Assembly (NCBI RefSeq): GCF_003994475.1 | Contig: NZ_RZNY01000013.1 | Coordinates: 112,362 to 176,361 of the forward strand | Length of the DNA: 64,000 nt | Source: Paenibacillus anaericanus | GTDB lineage: Bacteria; Bacillota; Bacilli; Paenibacillales; Paenibacillaceae | Reading direction: 5' to 3' | Shown: in pieces, positions 36,904 through 46,600 of the stretch | Position numbering within the stretch: position 1 is the first letter of the stretch | Layout of the letters: each line of letters starts with the position of its first letter | Notes under the pieces: model-generated | Told to the model about the DNA's origin: nothing | Database searches by the model: none | The model's input: the letters and a program-made list of their open reading frames with translations, nothing else | Program-made: the position numbers and the translations under genes

Positions 36904-37695
36904 TTATCCGATAAATTCTTGTACCCACACACCATTATAGTACGCTACACCGATTGTAGTGTAATTAGCACTTAGAATGTTTTTACGGTGACCATCACTA
37001 TTCATCCATGCATTCATCACTTCTGCTGGTGTACGTTGCCCTTTGGCAATATTCTCACCAGCCGTACGATATTGAATACCTTGCGCGTTCATCAAATCAA
37101 ACGGAGATCCAAGAGTCGGCGAATTATGGTCGAAGTAATTGTTGTTATACATATCTTTCGCTTTCAGCATCGCTACATTAGTAAGTGCAGAATCGGATTT
37201 CAAAGGTTGAAGTCCTACCTTAGCACGTTCTTGGTTCACTAGATCAACCACTTGTGCAGCAAAATCATCCTTCACAGCTTGATCCCCATTATCCGTTCCT
37301 GTTCCAGGATTTGATGGTTCTGGTGCTGGTGTACTTGGTTTCACTGGAGTGCTTGGCACTACTGGAGTACTCGGTTCTACTGGAGTACTTGGTTTCACCG
37401 GATCACTAGTTTCCGGTTTGCTAGATTCCGGAGTACTAGATTCAGGTTTACTATTGTCCGGTAATGTAACATCTGGTTGTGGGATAACAGGCTTAATATC
37501 AAGCACTAGCTTATCCAAAAGCTCAGACCAGTTCTGAGTATTAAAATAAAAGCCGTAGCTTTCAATGTTTATCATTTTGTAATTCGGAACCTGAGTAGCC
37601 ACATTTTGTGAAGCAGCCATTGCCGGGCTTGCCGCTAGAACTGGTGCTAGAATAAGAGCTCCGGTGATAACCATATTTTTAAACTTGTACTTCAT
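36904..37695 (-). CDS. Secreted CAP/SCP-domain protein (YkwD-like)
   Basis: A 263-residue exported protein. Signal peptide ends near AMA (residue 27). A Pro/Ser/Thr linker (about 75-135) has repeated PSTPV units. The CAP domain (about 138-263) has LVNQERAKVGLQPL, YFDHNSP, AGENIAKGQRTPAEVMNAWMNSDGHRKNIL and GVAYYNGVWVQEF. Such proteins are found at the cell wall or on spores; enzymatic activity is not established. A c-di-AMP riboswitch occupies its leader, which is a known arrangement for wall-related genes. It is transcribed alone. Confidence 0.9.
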   Translation of the reverse strand: MKYKFKNMVITGALILAPVLAASPAMAASQNVATQVPNYKMINIESYGFYFNTQNWSELLDKLVLDIKPVIPQPDVTLPDNSKPESSTPESSKPETSDPVKPSTPVEPSTPVVPSTPVKPSTPAPEPSNPGTGTDNGDQAVKDDFAAQVVDLVNQERAKVGLQPLKSDSALTNVAMLKAKDMYNNNYFDHNSPTLGSPFDLMNAQGIQYRTAGENIAKGQRTPAEVMNAWMNSDGHRKNILSANYTTIGVAYYNGVWVQEFIG

Positions 37696-37711
37696 AAAAT
37701 AAATCTCTCCC

Positions 37712-37850
37712 TTTGTAGCCTACGAGGTTAGCTGACGGGTTCGGGTCAAAGTGGATTCCCCTTGTCACATGCTTGCGACTTCACCCCAATAAATGGTTCC
37801 CCCGTGCCCGAATGGGCTTCGGCATGATTTTTGGTACGTCCAAATCTTAA
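37712..37850 (-). ncRNA. ydaO/yuaA-type c-di-AMP riboswitch
   Basis: Reading the minus strand, the leader of the CAP gene contains the hallmark blocks GGGGGAACCA, GGGGTGAAGTCGC, AAGGGGAATCC, GACCCGAACCCGTCAGCTAA and CCTCGTAGGC, ending 20 bases before the start codon. These match the conserved segments of the ydaO class, which turns expression off when c-di-AMP is high. An apparent reading frame across it is coincidental. The exact 5 prime edge is estimated. The promoter is further upstream in 37850-38061 and is not clear. Confidence 0.9.
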
Positions 37851-38061
37851 CATGGATCCCAACTCGAATCACTTCTAAATTAATGTTAATTGATACACAT
37901 ATACCCATAGTAAATATATGAAATCTAAAGAGATTCCCATACAAACTGCAACATTTCACGGGACCTCACCGTCTAGAATTATATAAACAAGCCTATTTGG
38001 CTTAAATTAACTTTCCAAGCACCTAGGTTGAATATCTACACAAATAATGGAGGTATGACAA

Positions 38062-39312
38062 ATGAACAAAATGTATAAAGTAATAGCAACAGCATCTATT
38101 CTAACGATGGCAGCTATGCCAGTGGCAGCAAATGCACAAAGCATCCCAACCGCCGCACCAGCTCATTACGGACAAATTAGCCTTGGTAACATTCTGAGCC
38201 AACTCAAAGTGATTTCAGGTACTATGGGGCAAATTACTGACTTTACAAATGATAAAACCGGCAAGTTCATTACCGTAACAGGTCGTGGTGTTACACCGTC
38301 CGATCAAAGCGAAATCGTTCTTTCCATCACTAAAGATACTAAAATTATAGATTCTAAAGGTAAACGCGTAGCTCTACAAACGATTATGGATGAGAAGAAA
38401 GCCGTTAAAGCATTTTACAGTCCTAGTATCACAAAAAGTATTCCAGCACGCGGAACCGCATTGACACTTATTGTTCAAGACCAAAGCTTCACTGGAATTG
38501 ACGGTAAGGTAACCGAAGTGCAAGAAAACGGAATTGTTGTAACAGGTAAAGACATCTATAACTCGAATGAGGACACGATGGTATTACACTTTGCCAACAA
38601 AGCTGTAATTATTGATCAAAATGGTAAAGCCATCAAAGCCGCTGATATCAAAGTTGGCATGAGTGTCAAAGCATTTTATGGACCTGCTGTAACCATGAGC
38701 ATTCCGGCTCAATCCACAACCAACTATGTCGTGGTGAATACAGAAGTAGAAGAGTCCGTTCAAGAGGAGGTTGCCGGTACGAACGGTATTATTACAAATG
38801 TAGAGGATCACAGAATCACTTTGATCGGAAGCGCAATGAAACAAGGCGGAACCGATTATGTCATGCTTTCTGTTGATGAGAAAACTCAAATCGTTGACGA
38901 AGAAGGTAATGCATTAACTAAAGATGCATTGAAAGCTGATGTTCGTATTGATGCTTACTATGGTCCAGTGATGGCACTTAGCTTCCCAGGCCAAACACAT
39001 GCTGACAAAATCGTCGTTAAGGCAGAAGCAACCAACAAAATTGAGGGTACAATCTCTGCAACAGACGATGTAGAAAAAGACCAAGTATATGTAAATGTAG
39101 GTTCTGACAACTCTCGTCAAAACGATGTCATTTTGAATATCTCGGAAGATACTAAAGTGATCTCTATACTTGGTGGTCAAGTAGATTTGAAAGCAGGTAT
39201 GAAAATTGTCGCTTACCACTCATCCATGATGACTAGATCATTGCCCGGTATCACGAATGCTGAAATTGTGATTATCACTCAAGATGATAGCATGGCAGCT
39301 CCTAATCAATAA
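38062..39312 (+). CDS. Secreted four-repeat protein of unknown function
   Basis: A 416-residue exported protein. The signal peptide ends near ANA (residue 25). The rest is four tandem repeats of about 82 residues at roughly 55-138, 147-226, 241-320 and 328-406. Each has a beta-rich first half, a D-T-K/Q-I-x-D step, and a closing motif such as AFYGPAVTMSIPAQ, AYYGPVMALSFPGQ, or AYHSSMMTRSLPG followed by a hydrophobic IVV strand. No catalytic motif is seen. GGAGGT precedes the ATG. It is divergent from the riboswitch-controlled CAP gene and has its own terminator. I do not recognise the family; a wall-associated or binding role is only a guess. Confidence 0.8.
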   Translation: MNKMYKVIATASILTMAAMPVAANAQSIPTAAPAHYGQISLGNILSQLKVISGTMGQITDFTNDKTGKFITVTGRGVTPSDQSEIVLSITKDTKIIDSKGKRVALQTIMDEKKAVKAFYSPSITKSIPARGTALTLIVQDQSFTGIDGKVTEVQENGIVVTGKDIYNSNEDTMVLHFANKAVIIDQNGKAIKAADIKVGMSVKAFYGPAVTMSIPAQSTTNYVVVNTEVEESVQEEVAGTNGIITNVEDHRITLIGSAMKQGGTDYVMLSVDEKTQIVDEEGNALTKDALKADVRIDAYYGPVMALSFPGQTHADKIVVKAEATNKIEGTISATDDVEKDQVYVNVGSDNSRQNDVILNISEDTKVISILGGQVDLKAGMKIVAYHSSMMTRSLPGITNAEIVIITQDDSMAAPNQ

Positions 39313-39330
39313 TCGAATCATTAAATAGAA

Positions 39331-39370
39331 ACAAGCCGATCTCCCATTTGGGGGTTCGGCTTGTTTTTTT
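39331..39370 (+). terminator. Terminator after four-repeat protein
   Basis: ACAAGCCGA at 39331-39339 pairs with TTCGGCTTGT, followed by a run of T through 39370. Confidence 0.88.
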
Positions 39371-39380
39371 CGAAGATATA

Positions 39381-40454
39381 TTAAAGATGATTAGATTGCA
39401 CCATATACATCATAATCCCTAATAGTCCGGCTAAACAAAAATAACTGATACCGTATTTCCAACGTACATTTGTGGGCACATCATAGTACTTATCATTATC
39501 GTAAACGGTAAAATTTATCTCACAATTCACCTTGAGATGTGGTCCGTCCTCCAAATAAACCTGATCCACTCCAGCTACACTTACTTTATGAATAATACTT
39601 TGCTGCGGAAGCTGTGCTATGCCTCGGAGTCCTAGGCTCTCCCAGAAGATGGTCACATGTTGCTGTCGGTTCAGGTCGCTATACGTAGCAAATGGTAAAT
39701 TCCTTTTGTGCTCAGGTCCAGGTATCAGGTATCCTTCACTTTGCAGTTGCGTAAGCGCTATTACAAAACTCTTCATTATGAAATGATTTTTATGATTCTT
39801 ACGCCGCCGAATATACTTATTAAATAAATCATAAGCAAATAGTGCCCAAATAATGAAGAATAAAAACGATCGCATATAAAAAATAACGACCAGACCACCC
39901 ACTAATCCAACCAACCATAACCAGCGTGAAACTGCAGTAGAAATCCGTCCTCCATCAAGCGGATGGATCGGCAGCAAATTGATGAGATTCAGAAAAAAGC
40001 CAACATAAGCAAGTGAATACAGTAAGGGATGGTCAAGATACAAAGCCACCCAAAAAACAGCCGTCGCACCAACTGTCCCGAGAAGCGGTCCCCCAAAGGC
40101 GATATAAGCTTCTGTTTGCGCATCCAGCGGTCTTTTTTTCATAGATATTAATGCACCAACAAAGGGAATAAATAACGGTGCACTGACCGGCAGTCCCTTC
40201 TGTTTCGCTGCGATAACATGACCTAGCTCATGAACAAGTAACAACAATACAAACCCAATAGCAAAACTCCATGGATAGATTAATGCGTAGGCGCCTACCG
40301 ACACCATCATAGAAATTACGGGTCCAGCAAATTTACTGAATTTAAGAACAGAAAGCAGCGCCTTGCCTTTGAGAAGCAGAAAGACCCCCGCCCCTCCCAG
40401 CCACTTCAGTAAATTTGATGACGTTGGTTTCCCATTATTTTGCTGCAACAGCAC
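39381..40454 (-). CDS. Site-2 protease family metallopeptidase (M50)
   Basis: A 357-residue membrane metalloprotease. The zinc motif HELGH (75-79) lies in a membrane helix and the third ligand is in HPLDGGR (Asp167), both intact. Several hydrophobic segments flank them, and a soluble C-terminal region of about 130 residues ends in a last helix (FCLAGLLGIMMYMV). Family members cut membrane proteins within the bilayer, for example anti-sigma factors. Start is GTG with GAGGAAG upstream. No anti-sigma or sigma gene lies nearby, so its target is unknown. Confidence 0.88.
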   Translation of the reverse strand: MLLQQNNGKPTSSNLLKWLGGAGVFLLLKGKALLSVLKFSKFAGPVISMMVSVGAYALIYPWSFAIGFVLLLLVHELGHVIAAKQKGLPVSAPLFIPFVGALISMKKRPLDAQTEAYIAFGGPLLGTVGATAVFWVALYLDHPLLYSLAYVGFFLNLINLLPIHPLDGGRISTAVSRWLWLVGLVGGLVVIFYMRSFLFFIIWALFAYDLFNKYIRRRKNHKNHFIMKSFVIALTQLQSEGYLIPGPEHKRNLPFATYSDLNRQQHVTIFWESLGLRGIAQLPQQSIIHKVSVAGVDQVYLEDGPHLKVNCEINFTVYDNDKYYDVPTNVRWKYGISYFCLAGLLGIMMYMVQSNHL

Positions 40455-40644
40455 TCCTACTTCCTCTTAAATTATTTATTTGGCTGAATATATATATATG
40501 AGAGTATTCTAGCATACACCTTTTTCCTAACAAAGAAAAACTACAACACAATTGCGGCTTCTAATCTATTTTATTTAATGTTATAACAAAACAATGAGAT
40601 CTTAACAGAAATTCTGTCTACAGCGGAAATGAGGAGATACTTCT

Positions 40645-41793
40645 TTGAAGACACTAGCAAGCTATTATTTTTTATTTTACTTGGCCATGTCTGTTCTTAT
40701 GCCCTATACTAGCCTGTATTTTAGCGAGCGGGGTTACAGCTCTACTACGGTCGGACTCATCTTGTCCTTATGGGCTTTGGTAAGTATCGTTGCGCAGCCC
40801 ATTATGGGGATGATCAATGACCGCATCAACAATCCTCGAAAAATTCTGATGATTTGTGCCATAACAGCTCCGGTGCTGGGCATGGGATTTCAATTTGTGG
40901 ATGGAATGATTGGAATCATCGTATTGTCTATCTTTTTCGCGTGGTTTCAATCTTCTGCAGGACCGATTGGAGATTCAATGGCCGTAGAGATTGCTAGTAA
41001 AAAAGGATATTCTTTTGGTAGCATTAGGCTATGGGGAGCCTTAAGCTACGCGATAGGGACATTCGCAACGGGTATTATTTACAATAAATTCGGTTACAAC
41101 AATATCTTTATTTATTATTTAATTATTTGTGCGACCGTATGCATCGTCATTATGTTCTTCCCCGGAGCTAAAGTCACCCGTAGTAAAATATCAATTTATG
41201 GTCAAATGGGCGCGGTCATTCGCAACAAACCATTTATGATATTCGTTGTCACAAGCATGCTCATGATGATGTCCGCCTCCATTAATATGAACTTTTTGCC
41301 GTTATACTTTAAAGAGATGGGCTTTAATAAGAGCTGGATCGGTAGCGCATTTGCAATTGCCGCCCTTATTGAGGTTCCTATGTTCTGGGTAGCGACCAAG
41401 CTTAGCCGAAAAATCGGCAGATACCAGCTACTATGCGTAGCTGCCGCGATTTATGGCGTTCAATATTTCGCAATGTTCATCTTCTCCAACGTCACTTTGA
41501 CGCTTGTAGTTCAGTTATTAAATGGCATTGCATATGCTTTCGTTGCAGGTACTGCTGTTGAAGTCGTACAGAGTTATGCCACAAAGGGAACAAACGCAAC
41601 GTTGCAAACGATATATGCGGCTGTAACTGCGGGACTTGGGGGCATTATCGGCAATACGTTGGGAGGCATTATCATCGATCGCATGGGAGGACAATTTCTA
41701 TATTTGATCCTCTTCTGTCTATGTATTGCGTCTTCCTTACTGTTTATGGTGAACAGGCATCATCAACATCATCAACAATCGATTAGCGGTTAA
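40645..41793 (+). CDS. Major facilitator superfamily transporter (LacY-like)
   Basis: A 382-residue MFS transporter with 12 membrane helices, of the sugar/nucleoside symporter group (B. subtilis YwbF-like). The 2-3 loop reads GMINDRINNPRKI, a variant of the MFS GxxxDR motif, and SFGSIRLWGALSYAIG is a conserved LacY-like segment. The C-terminus is His/Gln-rich (RHHQHHQQ), which is unusual. Start is TTG with GAGGAGA 7 bases upstream. It is followed by a methyltransferase gene 20 bases later, probably co-transcribed. The substrate is unknown. Confidence 0.88.
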   Translation: MKTLASYYFLFYLAMSVLMPYTSLYFSERGYSSTTVGLILSLWALVSIVAQPIMGMINDRINNPRKILMICAITAPVLGMGFQFVDGMIGIIVLSIFFAWFQSSAGPIGDSMAVEIASKKGYSFGSIRLWGALSYAIGTFATGIIYNKFGYNNIFIYYLIICATVCIVIMFFPGAKVTRSKISIYGQMGAVIRNKPFMIFVVTSMLMMMSASINMNFLPLYFKEMGFNKSWIGSAFAIAALIEVPMFWVATKLSRKIGRYQLLCVAAAIYGVQYFAMFIFSNVTLTLVVQLLNGIAYAFVAGTAVEVVQSYATKGTNATLQTIYAAVTAGLGGIIGNTLGGIIIDRMGGQFLYLILFCLCIASSLLFMVNRHHQHHQQSISG

Positions 41794-41813
41794 TTTTAGA
41801 GGAGGTTATCAGT

Positions 41814-42569
41814 ATGGAATTTACTAATAAATTCACAGGAAAAGCGACTATTTATTCCAAATATCGTTCTAGCTACCCTATGGCATACATTGATTATCTA
41901 ATCAATAGAAATGGATTAACCAATACTCACACCTTAGCTGATATAGGATCTGGCACGGGAATACTAACCAAGCAACTTCTCGATCAAAATTTGAAAGTCA
42001 TTGCCATAGAACCAAATAACGATATGCGAATCTCAGCAGAAGATGAATTAAATCATTATGAGCAGTTTACTTCTCTAAATGCTGCCGCTGAAAATACCGG
42101 CTTACCCAATAGTAGTGTAGATTTAATTACTGTTGCTCAGGCCTTTCATTGGTTCGACAAAGATAAATTTAAATTGGAATGTCAGCGAATATTAAAACAA
42201 GATGCGAACGTCGCATTGGTGTGGAATAGCAAGGTCTCTTCAAGTGATCTAGTTTTAGAAAACGCCGAAATATGTAGGAAACATTGCTCTGCATTTGTGG
42301 GATTCAGCGGAGGTATCGAGGAAACACCTGAAATGTTTCAGCATTTTTTTAGGAATGGAACATATGAATACAAAGAATTTGAAAACCATTTAGAGTATGA
42401 TTTGAATAGTTTCATCGGACGCAATTTATCATCCTCTTACGCTCCGAAAGAGACAGACGATAGTTATAGTCACTTTATCCAATCCCTATCTGAATTGTAT
42501 TATAAATACAGTAAGAATAACGTGCTTATCATGCCTAATCTGACACGTAGCTATATTGGGCAAGTCTAA
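41814..42569 (+). CDS. Class I SAM-dependent methyltransferase
   Basis: A 251-residue methyltransferase. Motif I is LADIGSGTGILTKQL (about 41-55), the acidic loop is VIAIEPN, and AQAFHWFDKDKF is the family segment near 115. The substrate-recognition C-terminal half is not diagnostic; related proteins include UbiE-like and trans-aconitate methyltransferases. GAGGAGG lies about 8 bases before the ATG. It follows the MFS gene closely and ends in a bidirectional terminator. The substrate is unknown. Confidence 0.85.
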   Translation: MEFTNKFTGKATIYSKYRSSYPMAYIDYLINRNGLTNTHTLADIGSGTGILTKQLLDQNLKVIAIEPNNDMRISAEDELNHYEQFTSLNAAAENTGLPNSSVDLITVAQAFHWFDKDKFKLECQRILKQDANVALVWNSKVSSSDLVLENAEICRKHCSAFVGFSGGIEETPEMFQHFFRNGTYEYKEFENHLEYDLNSFIGRNLSSSYAPKETDDSYSHFIQSLSELYYKYSKNNVLIMPNLTRSYIGQV

Positions 42570-42573
42570 TCCC

Positions 42574-42612
42574 AACAAAAATGACCCCCGTTATGAGGGT
42601 CATTTTTGTTTA
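42574..42612. terminator. Bidirectional terminator
   Basis: AACAAAAATGACCC at 42574-42587 pairs with GGGTCATTTTTGTT at 42597-42610 around a nine-base loop. T-runs occur on both strands, so it ends the methyltransferase and the convergent AAA-protein operon. Confidence 0.92.
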
Positions 42613-42625
42613 TCTGTACAACAGC

Positions 42626-43240
42626 CTACCTTACCAAAGTATATGTATTAAATTCTCCCTCAGGCGTGCCGTTGAAGTAACTTTTTCCGTTGACTTCGTA
42701 TCTGATCGCATAAGTAATACCTCCACCACCGTCACGGATGCCCTTAATCTGAATATCACCAATCGCTGGTACCACAAATGTTTTTGGCTTATGCTTGATC
42801 ATAAACGAATCTGTAAAAGGAACCCCATTCACCAATACCTGTACGTAATCACCATCTTCAGCTGCGTAATCCCAAACCCATATCTTAGTTTGTTCAGCTG
42901 TGGATTGATGCTTGACTGTATAATCCTGTGCTCCCATCTTTTCATCAGCAGGTAACAAAACAACTCCTGCTTTTACCGCTGCAGATACTTTGCTAGATAG
43001 CACATTTTGCGCTGATACGGAGGAGTCGTACACTGTAGACCTACCAGATATCATTAAAGGAACTATAATTGCAAACATACATATCGCACCAAATATCTTC
43101 ATGCGTCGATCCAGCGGGTTACGAGATTCCTCTCCCCCAGGATCTCCACCTTCGAATGAGGGAGGTGTATTGAAGTCCATGTTTTGTGTCTTTGCTGATG
43201 TTTCATCTCTTTTAAAAATGTCCTGTTGTTGTTTGTCCAC
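42626..43240 (-). CDS. Single-pass membrane protein of unknown function (AAA operon)
   Basis: A 204-residue protein with a polar, Pro/Gly/Asp-rich cytoplasmic N-terminus (about 1-45), one membrane helix (about 48-64, FGAICMFAIIVPLMISG) and an extracytoplasmic domain of about 140 residues. The last part has a small beta-domain with VWDYAAEDGDYVQVLVNG, the kind of fold seen in adhesive or binding modules. Start is GTG at 43240 with GGGGAGGAG upstream, overlapping the previous gene by 29 bases. It is the last gene of the multi-AAA operon. I do not recognise the family. Confidence 0.75.
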   Translation of the reverse strand: MDKQQQDIFKRDETSAKTQNMDFNTPPSFEGGDPGGEESRNPLDRRMKIFGAICMFAIIVPLMISGRSTVYDSSVSAQNVLSSKVSAAVKAGVVLLPADEKMGAQDYTVKHQSTAEQTKIWVWDYAAEDGDYVQVLVNGVPFTDSFMIKHKPKTFVVPAIGDIQIKGIRDGGGGITYAIRYEVNGKSYFNGTPEGEFNTYTLVR

Positions 43241-43685
43241 TAGCGGTTCTCCTCCCCTCGGATCTCAATGGCTTAACCTTGTAATATACGGACATAGCTA
43301 ATCGACATATGACGATCTGCACAATCATTAGAATATAGAACGTAGTATGTCTCACTTCATTATTTACTTCATAGCCATAGTTCAAAATAATAAGTGCTAC
43401 TTCTAAAATAACGATATTTATGAACCCTATTTGTACTAATGGAAATAACCAAGGTAACACTCGATACATTATGCGAAGTGGTGGGATCAGCAACGACAGG
43501 CCGATAATAAAGCCACATAATCCGACAATAATAAAGTCACCACTTGGCCCAGAGAATCCTGAAGTACGAATTGTGCTCACATCGCTTAAGAATAACAGGT
43601 GTATTATAAATATCACTAGTAACATAGGGAGTATCAGAGCAGCGAAATAGATGAATGCAAATGCGTTTGCAAAGAACGGTTTCAT
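43212..43685 (-). CDS. Four-helix membrane protein of unknown function (AAA operon)
   Basis: A 157-residue membrane protein with four hydrophobic segments at about 8-31, 50-69, 76-103 and 115-134 and a basic C-terminal tail. GGGGGAGGATAAGG overlaps the end of the AAA gene, and the ATG is four bases after its stop. It also overlaps the following gene. The tight packing means the three proteins are made together. I do not recognise the family. Confidence 0.75.
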   Translation of the reverse strand: MKPFFANAFAFIYFAALILPMLLVIFIIHLLFLSDVSTIRTSGFSGPSGDFIIVGLCGFIIGLSLLIPPLRIMYRVLPWLFPLVQIGFINIVILEVALIILNYGYEVNNEVRHTTFYILMIVQIVICRLAMSVYYKVKPLRSEGRRTASGQTTTGHF

Positions 43686-43689
43686 TTCC

Positions 43690-46600
43690 TTATCCTCCCC
43701 CTATATCAAATCCACTAATAGTAATTAAATCTTCTCTAGTCAAATCAGTATCCGCACTCAGACGAATGGCTTGATTATTAACTGCTTTTTCGTATACGTT
43801 GCGAACGTAACGCCCATTACCAAAGTATGGATCTCTTCTGGCACCCTCCAACAGATCACTTAGTTTGATCTTAGCTGATTCGTCCAGCTCATACCCTTTA
43901 CCTATAAAGAATTTTTCAGAGATCTGCATCAATTGCTCGGTATTGTAATTCTCGAATGTGATGATGTTTGGAAATCTCGATTTAAGCCCTGGATTCACAG
44001 TTAGGAAACTGTCCATATTCCGACTATATCCAGCTAGAACTATAACAATTCGATCCCTGTAATCATCCATCAACTTGACTAATGTATCAATCGCTTCCTT
44101 ACCGAAATCACTGATACCACCCTGCGCAAGTGCATAGGCTTCATCAATAAATAGTACTCCATCTAGTGCATTCATAAAGATTTCCCGCGTCTGAATTGCC
44201 GTCTGCCCTACATAGCCAGCGACAAGAAGAGACCTATCCGTTTCAACCAGTTTGTTGGTTTTTATAACACCTATGTTATATAGTACTTGGGCTATCGTGC
44301 GCGCAACCATCGTTTTTCCCGTTCCAGGGTTTCCTTTAAAAATCATATGAAGCGTCATGGATTCATCCACCGTAAGTCCGAGCTTTTTGCGCTCCTTCTG
44401 CACTCTTAACCTTGCATTCAAACTTCGAATGTAATCTTTAACTTCATCCAGACCGATAATCTTACTAAGTTCAGCTTCGAGGTCAAAGTTGATCAATTCC
44501 GTGCTCTTAGGTTCAATATCAGACGGTATAATCACATTCATATCTTCCAAGGCTATTTCGTTCATTGCAATTCGGGCCGATTGATTTCTTGTGATCTCTT
44601 CGATATAGTTTCGAATCATACGGCCATTTCCAGACGGAGTACTTTGATGCTTATACAAAATATTAATTTGTTCATTTAAAATGATGTTTCCGGCTTCAGC
44701 TAACATAAAGCCCTTGTCTGATATAAATTTAAGAGCAATGGCTTGCAACTCTGCTGCTGTATAATCCGGAAAATTGATTTTTAGAGGGAAACGTGAGTCT
44801 AGCCCCGGATTAACCTTAAGGAAATCACTCATTTCCTTCTGGTAACCTGCCAAAATGACAATGACTTCGCCACGATAGTCTTCAATAAGCTTAACGAGTG
44901 TATTGATAGCTTCATTTCCGAAACTATCACCGTCAGATGCTAAGGCATACGCCTCGTCAATAAACAACACCCCACCTAGTGCTGACCTGAAAACTTCCTC
45001 CGTTTTCTGAGCTGTATGACCGACATACTTGTCGACAAGGCCACCTCGGTCTATCTCAACCAGTTGCCCGGATTTCAATAACCCCATATCCCTGAACATA
45101 TCAGCCACAATCCTAGCTATTGTCGTCTTACCAGTTCCCGGGTTACCACTGAAAACCATATGCAAAGATTGGGTTACATCAACCTGAATTCCGGCACTCT
45201 TTCGTTTTTCCTGTGCAATGAGTTGTCGGTACTGGGTCCTCACAAACTCTTTTACTTGTTCAAGTCCAATAATCGGTGCCAATCGCGCCTCAAGATCGAA
45301 TCCACTTCTTTCATCAAACTTAAAATCTTCATATAAAAGCATATCGAGTGGTATCCCAGCATGCTCAAGCACCCGCTTCGATTGGTTAAGAATTGTAGCC
45401 TCTATTACATTACGAACCAGACGCCCATTGCCACTATCATTTTTCCCTTTGATTTGTTTTTGATCATATAGCTGAATGAGAGGGTCCTTACAGTCTTCTG
45501 CAATCTGATAACCTTTTGTTTTAGCTATAACCAGAGATATTTGGTACATTTCTTCAGATGTGTAATCCTCAAACTCAATGATATTAGGAAACCTTGATTT
45601 CAAGCCGCTATTTACTTTAAGAAAATCATTCATTTCTTCCTTATATCCGGCCAAAATAACTACCAAATCATCCCGGTTGTCTTCCATACTTTTAACAAGG
45701 GTATCAATAGCTTCAAGACCAAAAGTATCATACTTGTCTCGGCATAAAGAATAAGCCTCGTCAATGAAGAGTATGCCTCCTAACGCTGACTTGATCACAT
45801 CTTGAGTAAGTTTTGCAGTATGCCCTACATATTGGCCGATAAGATCCGAGCGAGTTACCTCCCGCAATTGTCCGGTTGAGAGGATCCCTAAAGCTTTGAG
45901 ATATTTGGCTACGATTCGTGCAATCGTCGTTTTTCCTGTGCCAGGATTCCCAGTAAAGATCATATGCATAGAAACTTGCGAATTCTTAAAACCTGCATTT
46001 TCACGAATTTGTTGAACCTTAAGATTATCCTCCAGCTGCAGGATATATTGCTTGACTGATTCAATCCCAATAATCTTAACTAATTCCTGCTTGATCTCTT
46101 CAAGGCCAGTGTTGCGTTTACGAGGGAGGACATCTGCCAGATGAACTTGGATTCCTCTGATCTCTGCGACGAACCCTCCATCTAGAACAGATATCTTGAT
46201 GGATTCATTTGGCTGTAGCGCATTTCTCAATTTATACTCCGCTAGAGGCCTATAGAGATTATCTTGGATAAATATTTCAATGCCACTAGCTCCCGTAGCA
46301 CTTCGATAAGCCATGATGATTCGTTCATGAACAGCTTGATCCCAGAACAGAGTAACTGCCAACTGAGCGACACATTTTTTGCCGAGAGCTTTCATGTAAT
46401 TCATCGCAAGCTCCAATAGATCGCTATCGCTAAAATCTCCTGTAAAGATGAAGTCGCCCACTATATTCATAAACTTAATGCCAAAAATATCCTGAACCTC
46501 TTGCTCCGATTTGACTGAAGAAACCACAAAAATCTTGCCATTAACCCCGATTTCGCTGATCGAGTTGCTTAGAAGTGCGCCGGTTGCCTCAATCAAGTTA

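Noticed and set aside
37300..37450. Short repeated units resembling a CRISPR-like array
   Set aside because: They encode the Pro/Ser/Thr linker of the CAP protein and have no spacers of constant length.
37765..37959. Open frame of 64 codons across the CAP gene leader
   Set aside because: It overlaps the c-di-AMP riboswitch and has no supporting ribosome site; it is coincidental.
42581..42955. Plus-strand frame of 124 codons after the methyltransferase
   Set aside because: It starts in a terminator and lies antisense to an operon gene with good ribosome sites.
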